From: Schizophyllum amplum
Taxonomy: Eukaryota > Basidiomycota > Agaricomycetes > Agaricales > Schizophyllaceae
Direction: 5' to 3'
Length of the DNA: 64,000 nucleotides
Assembly (NCBI GenBank): GCA_007026445.1
Contig: VDMD01000015.1
Location: 372,001-436,000, forward strand
The notes under the pieces are model-generated. The model did no database searches and had not been told where the DNA came from. It saw nothing but the letters and a program-made list of their open reading frames with translations. The position numbers and the translations under genes are program-made. Below, in pieces: positions 9,195 to 16,796 of the stretch; the first letter of the stretch is position 1; every line of letters starts with the position of its first letter.

Positions 9195-12100
9195 ATGACC
9201 AAGAAGAGGAGCGGGGGAAAGAAGGCGAAAGCCGAGCAGAAGGAGCCGCGAAGGTATAACCTTCGCAGCTTCACAAAAACCGAGACGGCCATAGCCACAT
9301 CGGAAGAAGTGGCGGCGCGTGACGGAACAAACCGGGACGCGTCGCGTCAACGGTCGAAGGACGAACCTCCTCACCTGAAAAAGGAGAGTGAAGGGTCGCG
9401 GGTGAGGTCGGGAGGACGGAGCGATCCGGCCTCCACGCTCACAACTTTGACCGGAGAAGAAACGGCATCCGCTGGCCGGATGTTGAACGAGACAATGGTC
9501 GGCGATAGCCGACCTACCCCATATATCGAGTCCATAACGGGCTCGATGAGCGCGAAATCGCTGAACCCTGCCGAGCGCGGGGAGCGTCGCAACATGAAGA
9601 AGCCGGCAGCCGACTTCGACAGAGCGACGCCGCATACCAACGCGATAAGGGCACGCAACAGAACGATGAGCGTACGAGACTTCGTACGCTTGCTGTTCCT
9701 TCAATGTCAGGTAGCTGATCAGCTAAATGACATTGAGGACGCAGCCGAACGTATCGCGTCCAGTGACGGGGAGATCACTGAGGAGCAGATGGTCGATCTG
9801 CTCCAGGAGTATGTCGAACCGTCGATGCATTCGACGTTCTGGAGAGCATTGGGAGTAGCTCTCGGGGAGACACCCTCCCGAGAGCCGAGTACTGCGGACA
9901 ATGAGGATGCCGCAGTACATGCCGCAATGGTGTCTCTATTCAGAGCACGCCAGCTGGACGAGGACGACTTTACGTACCTCCGGCGACTTGAAGCCCAACG
10001 GCGTCAAGTCGAGCAACTCTTGCCTATAGGGCAAGCGTCGTCCAGCCAGTTTATCACACCACGCATGGCCGCGGTGCAGGAACTGCAGCATCAATCATTT
10101 GATGCTAGGGTTATCCTCCAGCGCATACGCGAAGGGGATATCCGAGAATCAGGAGGGACGGGAATTGGAGACCAATTCATCCGTTTCGAGCAGGACGACG
10201 TGAGCCGTCCTGCCGACATCTCCGCGGATGAGTACACTCATCTGCTCAGGGAGAAGCATCGAAGCGATACTCCTGTATCGCGGTCGAGCTCAACCCAGAC
10301 CAAGGTCAAGGACGAGTACGATGGAAGTCGTACTCATGGCCTAAGGCGATCGACGTCGTGGAAATACCCCACCGCCGACAAGGACCCTCGGCCGGTGGGT
10401 TATAAACGACGACCGCGGCGGAAGACGTCGAGGTCACCTTCCTCGTCATCCACATCCCGGTCGTCATCTTCTTCTGATGACGACGGAAAGGATAAGCGCT
10501 CTTCGCGCTACCACGGAGCCAACTGGCAAGGACGAGGTCACCGAGACTCTGGACCTCCCGACGACGACAGCTCGTCGTCGTCTTCCTCATCTAGGCCTCC
10601 ACCACGAAGGAGGCCAGGACGCGAGCCATCAAGACCTCGGGATGACAAGGGCAAGTCATCCCGATCATCGCACGGGGATCGAGGAGGACGACGTCCTCCT
10701 CCACCGCCACCTCCGGGACCACCGGGAGATGATCCCTCATCGGAGGAATCATCGTCAGAATCCAGTCGGGATGACAGACGCCGACGGCATGGTCGAGGCC
10801 GACGCTCCGCGTCTACCTCGTCGAGTGAGGATGACCGTCGCCACCGGCACAGGCGTCGACACCGCGGTCGACGCCCTGATTCCGCACCTCCAACGCGGAA
10901 TCGACAAGGGACGGCAGACGTAGAGGACAGACCTCTACGGTTCGACGATCGACAAGAGTACGAATACATTCGTTCTCGCCACGGACGGTACTCAAGGTAC
11001 ATCCGTGACCAGCTCGGCCAAGAGCTGGTATTCCCGCAAGGGGTGAAACCGGGCAACTTTAAGTTGCCCGTACCTCCCACGTACAAAGGTACTAGCGACC
11101 TTGAGGAGTTTGAGGCATGGCTTCATAGCCTAGTACGGCTGCTACGATTCACCATGATGGGTGGCCGTGGAAAGGAGAATGAGCGGGTGCTCATTACTGG
11201 CATGTACTTGTCGGGCATAGCAGAGGAATTCTACTATGACAATGTCGAGGACGTGGATCGACGAGTGCGACGGTGGACCTTCGAAGGATTGGTCCACGCA
11301 ATCTTCGACCGCTTCATCCACGACACGACGCTACAAGAAGCTACGAGCGGGTTCTGGACCGCTTCGTACGACAGCAAGTCTGGCGTACAAGGGTGGTACA
11401 ACGAGTTACTGCGCCTAGCGCGGCGTATGGTCGAAGCACCCGATGATTATACTCATCGGATGCGGTTCATTAGTGGTCTCCCACCGGATATCATGACTCG
11501 CGTGCTGGAAGAGGGATACTCAGCGGAGCGTAGTACGCTCCGCCGCATACTTAAGTCGGCACTTAAACATGAAGCTGCGTTACGCGTACGGCGAGCGTAC
11601 CGCGAAGAGCTTTCGCATGTGTTCCCTTCGGGCACTCGAAAGAGCCATGGCGATGACAAAGAGAAGTCATCGCACATTCGTGCAGAGAACCGCTCCCCAA
11701 ACCGTAGGGAGCGAAGATCCGAGCAAAGACGTGTGGTGCGCGTAGAGCGGCGCCACAGGAGCAAGGATAGGGCCGAGAGACGAGAGAGAGATCGTCGCGA
11801 GCACCGCGAGACGCCGCGAACGGGAGCGGATAACGCACGCCCCGCGGCGCCAGCGGCAGGCAGCAACAGTCGCCCGGCCGATAAGGCAGGTACCAAGAGC
11901 GGGAACTGTTACAGTTGTGGACGAGCGGGCCATTTCGCCAATGACCCCGCCTGTCCCAACTATAAGCCGCGCATGTTCGCGCAGAACGACATGGCGGCTA
12001 GCGACAGCGAACGCCGGGACGCCAGCCGGCTTGCGGCGGTGGCAGAGGTCCCCGAGCCCCCGCCGGACGACATGGAGTCGTCCGAAGGAGAGGTCGTCGA

Positions 12101-12692
12101 GTACTACGAGTACTCTGAGGACGAGACGGACGACGAGCACGAGCGCATGGACTCTATGCGCTCGGGTGACCGTATGGGGGCTATATTTCCCCCATCAAGA
12201 GAGCCCCACCGAGGGGGAACACTGCGTAAATCGACGCGTGTGGGCCATCGTCCGGAGCGAACGATGGCTGAGAAGAACTGCCTCACTGCGTTGATTCGCA
12301 TCAACGGCACGGAGGCGTTCTCGATGTTCGACTCGGGGAGCACCTTGACGGGCATCACGCCGGACTTCGCCCGGGTGAGCCAGATCAAGGTATTCGAGCT
12401 CGACAACCCCGTCACGTTGCAACTCGGGACGGTGGGATCACGATCCCGTATATCGTACGGATCGAACGTACGAGTCGATATAGCGGGGCGGTCGCGCGAC
12501 ACATATGTTGACATAGTCAACATAGACCGCTTTGATGCGATAATTGGCGCGCCCTTCATGCGTGACCATCACATCAAGCTCGATTTTGCGAGCAACACCA
12601 TACGCATGGACGGACAGGTCATTAATGCCCTGTCCGAAGGGGAGGAGACCGCCGCGATAATGCGACGGTCCGCAATGCGCAAGAAAGAGTGA
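9195..12692 (+). CDS. Retrotransposon Gag plus aspartic protease (ORF1)
   Basis: Encodes the capsid protein and protease of the element, 1165 residues. Seen: a basic N-terminus, a helical segment near residues 155-290, a Ser/Arg/Asp-rich disordered stretch at about 400-590, a retrotransposon-Gag domain at about 615-800 (FEAWLHSLVRLLRF, FWTASYDSKSGVQGWYNELL), a single zinc knuckle CYSCGRAGHFANDPAC at 905-920 and the protease loop MFDSGST with Asp1046, followed by DAIIGAPFMRD. The knuckle has six residues between His and the last Cys instead of the usual four. Stop TGA at 12690-12692 is followed directly by CTA and an open pol frame in the same phase. ATG 9195 is the first in frame after the LTR leader. 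Confidence 0.95.
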   Translation: MTKKRSGGKKAKAEQKEPRRYNLRSFTKTETAIATSEEVAARDGTNRDASRQRSKDEPPHLKKESEGSRVRSGGRSDPASTLTTLTGEETASAGRMLNETMVGDSRPTPYIESITGSMSAKSLNPAERGERRNMKKPAADFDRATPHTNAIRARNRTMSVRDFVRLLFLQCQVADQLNDIEDAAERIASSDGEITEEQMVDLLQEYVEPSMHSTFWRALGVALGETPSREPSTADNEDAAVHAAMVSLFRARQLDEDDFTYLRRLEAQRRQVEQLLPIGQASSSQFITPRMAAVQELQHQSFDARVILQRIREGDIRESGGTGIGDQFIRFEQDDVSRPADISADEYTHLLREKHRSDTPVSRSSSTQTKVKDEYDGSRTHGLRRSTSWKYPTADKDPRPVGYKRRPRRKTSRSPSSSSTSRSSSSSDDDGKDKRSSRYHGANWQGRGHRDSGPPDDDSSSSSSSSRPPPRRRPGREPSRPRDDKGKSSRSSHGDRGGRRPPPPPPPGPPGDDPSSEESSSESSRDDRRRRHGRGRRSASTSSSEDDRRHRHRRRHRGRRPDSAPPTRNRQGTADVEDRPLRFDDRQEYEYIRSRHGRYSRYIRDQLGQELVFPQGVKPGNFKLPVPPTYKGTSDLEEFEAWLHSLVRLLRFTMMGGRGKENERVLITGMYLSGIAEEFYYDNVEDVDRRVRRWTFEGLVHAIFDRFIHDTTLQEATSGFWTASYDSKSGVQGWYNELLRLARRMVEAPDDYTHRMRFISGLPPDIMTRVLEEGYSAERSTLRRILKSALKHEAALRVRRAYREELSHVFPSGTRKSHGDDKEKSSHIRAENRSPNRRERRSEQRRVVRVERRHRSKDRAERRERDRREHRETPRTGADNARPAAPAAGSNSRPADKAGTKSGNCYSCGRAGHFANDPACPNYKPRMFAQNDMAASDSERRDASRLAAVAEVPEPPPDDMESSEGEVVEYYEYSEDETDDEHERMDSMRSGDRMGAIFPPSREPHRGGTLRKSTRVGHRPERTMAEKNCLTALIRINGTEAFSMFDSGSTLTGITPDFARVSQIKVFELDNPVTLQLGTVGSRSRISYGSNVRVDIAGRSRDTYVDIVNIDRFDAIIGAPFMRDHHIKLDFASNTIRMDGQVINALSEGEETAAIMRRSAMRKKE

Positions 12693-12755
12693 CTACAAGA
12701 GAGTCACGAGAACGACCCAAGGGTGGAGGTGGTCGATGAGGAAATCGTCGACCAC
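12689..12755 (+). promoter_or_regulatory. Candidate stop-codon readthrough signal between gag-pro and pol
   Basis: TGA (12690-12692) is followed by CTA, the context best known for UGA readthrough. The stop lies in a small stem, GTGACT 12689-12694 with AGTCAC 12702-12707. A stronger stem follows: GTGGTCGATGA 12729-12739 pairs with TCGTCGACCAC 12745-12755 (11 pairs, one G-T) around the loop GGAAA. No other stop separates the two frames. Function is inferred. Confidence 0.7.
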
Positions 12756-15700
12756 ATAAACCCAGCCCCAGAATTGAACGAAGGGGAAACAGTATGCATG
12801 TCGAATGAAGAATTCGACAAGCATATGGACGGGTTGAGGGCCATACGAGTCGAAGGGATCGCCGAAAAGCGATCCCCCACCGTGGAAATTGTCGATGAAG
12901 AGGTCATCGACAACGTGAATCCCGCAGTCGAGTTAAACGACAGCGAGTCGGTATGCATGTCGAATGAAGAATTCGACAAATACCTTAAGGAAATAAAAGA
13001 AGAAAAAACATATCGTCGCAAGGATGGCGGGGGACAAGAGTCCACCGCCAAGGAGCCACCGCAGGGAAGCGATGACTGGCTGTGGAAGGAACGGCCAGTC
13101 CGAGAAAACGCGCCACAGCCCCCATGCAAATGGGAGCACATGATGCATGAGCGAATCGACGACGCTCGATACGAGAGGATCCGCGTACTATTCGAAGAAC
13201 CGTACGCATCGCGAGGACAGTTCGAGGACACGCCGGAGCGACATAATGTCGATCCGGAGGAGGGGCTACAAACCGTCATTGACTATGCGTCAATGATGCG
13301 AATTGGAGAGCATGAGGAAATCAAAGATGTCCCCATGGAGGTTCCTGTCAGGGAACCAGAGAGTCGCCGAAGCAAAGAAGAAGACGAGGCGCGTTACGCG
13401 TCGTTCACGGAGGACGACATTCCTCGCTTACGACAGAGGTGGTTGGACAAGGAGAGCGATCTCCTGTCCGGAGTTCCAGAAAAACTTCCCCCGATGAGGG
13501 AGGTTAATCATAAAATTCCGCTGATTGATGAGCAGCGGAACTACCGATACCACATGCCACGATGCGCGGAGGTGCTCAAGGAGCAACTCCTCGCTAAGAT
13601 CGGGCGGTACGAGAGAGCCGGATGGTGGGAGCAGATCAGCACCGAACAGGCTGCTCCCATGTTATGTATTCCGAAGAAGGATGGTACGCTTCGTACCGTC
13701 ATTGATTGTCGGAAGCGGAACGACAACACGGTAAAGGACGTAACTCCTTTACCGGACCAGGATCAGATTCGAATGGACGTCGCGCGCGCGCCGTACCGGT
13801 CAAAAATCGATCTATCGGATGCGTACGAGCAGGTGCGCATCGTACCTGAGGACGTAGGGAAGTCCTCATTTGCCACAATATACGGATCGTATATGAGCAA
13901 AGTGATGCAGCAAGGGGACTGCAACGCGCCATCAACCTTTCAAAGGTTGATGACGCATATCTTCCGAGACTGTATCGGAAGATTCATCCACGTATACTTG
14001 GATGATATATTCGTGTTCAGCGATTCAATCGAGGAACACGAAGGCCACTTGGCTATCATATTCTCCCGCCTCCGTGAGGCGGAATTGTATATGAAGGCTG
14101 CCAAGGTTGACCTATACGCCGAGGTAGTCGACTGCCTCGGCCATAAAATTGACCACGCCGGCCTTCACGCCGACGGGGATAAAATGGCAAAAATACGCGG
14201 GTGGCGAACCCCCCGCGACTACGGAGACATACAACGATTCCTTGGAATCGTTCAATACCTTGCGCAGTTCCTACCGGAACTGGCGGCGTACGCAGGCCCG
14301 CTAAGCGCCATAACGAAAGGGGGGCAACCCTTTTTCTGGCGAGCAATACATGAGCGATGCTTCGAGCGCATAAAGCATTTATGCTCGAAGACACCGATCC
14401 TCAAGCCCATTGACGCGCGCAAAGATGAACCAATATGGGTCATCTGCGATGCGTCCATGGCCGGAGTCGGGGCGATGTACGGCCAGGGTGAGAGCTGGAA
14501 GACTTGTCGTCCAGCTGGATTTATGTCGCGGAAATTCACCGCGACACAACGTAATTATCGTACGTTCGAGCAGGAGACGCTAGCAATACTCGAAGCTCTC
14601 CTGAAGTGGGAGGACAAATTGATCGGACGACGTATACACATCGTCACGGATCATCGAGCCCTTGAGTTCTTCCAAACTCAAGGGCGACTATCAGCCCGAC
14701 AGACGCGATGGATGGAATATCTATCGCGCTTCGACTTTGACATCACGTATGTCAAAGGGTTGGAGAACAAGGTAGCGGACGCGCTGTCCCGCTATCATTT
14801 GAATGATACATGGGAGGATATAACTCCTCCCTACGAGTACGCGAATGCCGACGTGAGGCTCGATCCTGAGGGGGAGGATCTTCCCCTCGGTCGTAAAGAG
14901 GAGTTGGATGTAGTGAACATGGCCTATGTTCACGCAATGAATGAGCGCGTAGAGGACCGCGACCTAGAGGCGGAAGAACTGGCACGAGAGGCAGAGCCCG
15001 TCCGAGAGGACGAGCTGCACCACGTGGATCCGGCGCAGAACCCAACGGTCGAGGAGATTCTGGCCAGTGGACCGGATCTCCGGGAACGGGTGGCGCAAGA
15101 ATTCTCTGAATTCTTCCGCACTATTCAAGCCAGCTACAAAGAGGACCCGCTTTGCAGTAAGATCCTCGCCGCACCACGAAAATATCACAATTTTCGCGTG
15201 TACGAAAATGTTGTATGGACCAGGAATGAGCACAACGACTGGGTCGTTGTGGTACCAAAGGGTCGCTTTGTCGACAACACGTTGCGCGGGCTTGTCGTAG
15301 AACAAGCCCATGCAGTGGTGGGTCACTATAACGCGACGCGAACCGGCGAATATATTCGCCGATGGTACTGGTGGCCGAAGATTTATTCGGACGTGGAGAA
15401 GTTCTGCAAATCTTGTGAGATTTGCCAAACCGCCAAAGGGGCCTACGCGAGTGGGGCTAAAGGCGAGCTACACAGCCTGCCGATACCCATCAAGCCGTGG
15501 GACTCCATTGGAATGGACTTTATTGGTCCATTCCCCGAGAGTCAAGGGTTCAATTATCTCTGGGTGATAATTGACAGGATGACCTCAATGGTCCACCTGA
15601 TACCGGTGAACACGACCACGACAGCCGTTGAGCTATCGTGGATTTACTTTCGGGAGATCGTTCGCCTACACGGTCTCCCTTCGTCGATTGTCAGCGACAG

Positions 15701-16652
15701 GGACTCTAAGTTCACGTCGCTATGGTGGACGGAGCTCCACCGTCTACTTGGGGCAAAGCTCCTGATGTCCACCGCCTTCCATCCTCAAACGGATGGCCAG
15801 ACGGAGCGGGCGAACCGCTCCATCGCTCAGATTCTTAGGTCGTTTGTACGACCCAATCAACGCGATTGGGTGCAACGACTTCCGTTGGTGGAGTTTGCAA
15901 TAAACTCCAGCATTAGCAGCGCGACCGGGTTCGCACCGTTCGAGCTCAACTACGGCTACATGCCGTCGATGATCCAAGAAATCCGTGAATCCACGGACAA
16001 GCCGCCCAAGGGTCTGCGGGACTTTGCTATGCAAGCCCTGCAGAACGTAGCGGACGCACACGACTGCTTAATCGAGGCGCGGGTATTCCAAAAACATCAC
16101 GCCGACAATCATCGGCGTGAGGACCCAAAGATAGGGGAGGGAGACTTTGTCTACCTATCCACCAAGAATTTAAACTTACCCAAGGGACGAGCCACTAAGC
16201 TCCTCCCTAAATTTGTCGGACCTTACAAGGTCCTGAAGGCCCAGCCCGAGTCATCGACATACGAGCTGGACCTACCAGATGCGCTCCGGCAGCGGCGGAT
16301 TCATCCGCGCTTCCACGTCAGCTTGTTGCGACCTCATGTCGCAAACGACGATGTATTATTCCCCAGTCGTGCGTTCGTGCAACACTACGACTTCGGCGCC
16401 CCCAACAACGCCGAGTTCCTCGTGAACAGGATCACGGGACACAAATGGGTCGGTGAAGAGATATTCTTCACCGTCGAATGGGAGCTCGGCGACGTGACGG
16501 ACGAGCCGTTAACGAACGTTAACGAACTCACGGCGCTGGATGACTACTTAACGCTACAAGGCGTTAAGGAATGGTCGGAGTTGCCGGGTAAGCGGCCGGT
16601 GCGGCAGCGTCGGGCGCCCGCGCGCACGCGCGGCATGGTGCGCACCAGTTGA
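12693..16652 (+). CDS. Retrotransposon Pol: reverse transcriptase, RNase H, integrase (ORF2)
   Basis: Polyprotein of about 1319 residues, open from the codon after the ORF1 stop; its first ATG is only at 12798, so it is probably made by readthrough. Seen: a duplicated 53-residue acidic module (from 12723 and 12882), reverse transcriptase with IPKKDGTLRTVIDCRKRN and the YLDD site near residue 435, RNase H with CDAS, FEQETLA, TDHRAL and VADALSR (about 585-700), the integrase zinc site (HAVVGH then CKSC, about 870-905), and catalytic core with GMDFIG, VSDRDSKF and QTDGQTERANR (Asp, Asp, Glu at about 940, 1000 and 1036). A GPYKVLK/HPRFHVSLLR end and a chromodomain-like segment (FFTVEWELGDVTDEPL) follow. 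All catalytic residues are present. No protease is in this frame; it is in ORF1. Confidence 0.95.
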   Translation, partial: LQESHENDPRVEVVDEEIVDHINPAPELNEGETVCMSNEEFDKHMDGLRAIRVEGIAEKRSPTVEIVDEEVIDNVNPAVELNDSESVCMSNEEFDKYLKEIKEEKTYRRKDGGGQESTAKEPPQGSDDWLWKERPVRENAPQPPCKWEHMMHERIDDARYERIRVLFEEPYASRGQFEDTPERHNVDPEEGLQTVIDYASMMRIGEHEEIKDVPMEVPVREPESRRSKEEDEARYASFTEDDIPRLRQRWLDKESDLLSGVPEKLPPMREVNHKIPLIDEQRNYRYHMPRCAEVLKEQLLAKIGRYERAGWWEQISTEQAAPMLCIPKKDGTLRTVIDCRKRNDNTVKDVTPLPDQDQIRMDVARAPYRSKIDLSDAYEQVRIVPEDVGKSSFATIYGSYMSKVMQQGDCNAPSTFQRLMTHIFRDCIGRFIHVYLDDIFVFSDSIEEHEGHLAIIFSRLREAELYMKAAKVDLYAEVVDCLGHKIDHAGLHADGDKMAKIRGWRTPRDYGDIQRFLGIVQYLAQFLPELAAYAGPLSAITKGGQPFFWRAIHERCFERIKHLCSKTPILKPIDARKDEPIWVICDASMAGVGAMYGQGESWKTCRPAGFMSRKFTATQRNYRTFEQETLAILEALLKWEDKLIGRRIHIVTDHRALEFFQTQGRLSARQTRWMEYLSRFDFDITYVKGLENKVADALSRYHLNDTWEDITPPYEYANADVRLDPEGEDLPLGRKEELDVVNMAYVHAMNERVEDRDLEAEELAREAEPVREDELHHVDPAQNPTVEEILASGPDLRERVAQEFSEFFRTIQASYKEDPLCSKILAAPRKYHNFRVYENVVWTRNEHNDWVVVVPKGRFVDNTLRGLVVEQAHAVVGHYNATRTGEYIRRWYWWPKIYSDVEKFCKSCEICQTAKGAYASGAKGELHSLPIPIKPWDSIGMDFIGPFPESQGFNYLWVIIDRMTSMVHLIPVNTTTTAVELSWIYFREIVRLHGLPSSIVSDRDSKFTSLWWTELHRLLGAKLLMSTAFHPQTDGQTERANRSIAQILRSFVRPNQRDWVQRLPLVEFAINSSISSATGFAPFELNYGYMPSMIQEIRESTDKPPKGLRDFAMQALQNVADAHDCLIEARVFQKHHADNHRREDPKIGEGDFVYLSTKNLNLPKGRATKLLPKFVGPYKVLKAQPESSTYELDLPDALRQRRIHPRFHVSLLRPHVANDDVLFPSRAFVQHYDFGAPNNAEFLVNRITGHKWVGEEIFFTVEWELGDVTDEPLTNVNELTALDDYLTLQGVKEWSELPGKRPVRQRRAPARTRGMVRTS

Positions 16653-16658
16653 ACATAA

Positions 16659-16678
16659 CTCACGTGCACGCACGTGAG
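16659..16678 (+). other. 8-bp hairpin directly after the pol stop
   Basis: CTCACGTG (16659-16666) and CACGTGAG (16671-16678) flank the loop CACG. It lies seven bases after the TGA that ends pol. Two more strong stems follow before or just inside ORF3: 16758-16768 with 16773-16783, and 16824-16836 with 16839-16851. Confidence 0.8.
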
Positions 16679-16796
16679 ATCACGCTGGGCCACCCGCGTG
16701 ACTCAGACTGTAAAGTCTCGGCAAGTGCCGACACCGTCACAGTGTCGGTCACAACGCGGAAGGAACTTTTCCAAGTTCCTTCCAACTACCACTCTG

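Noticed and set aside
12798..12800. ATG 12798 as an independent start for pol
   Set aside because: It lies inside the first acidic module, 108 nt after the ORF1 stop; the open phase across the TGA and the CTA context make readthrough the simpler model.
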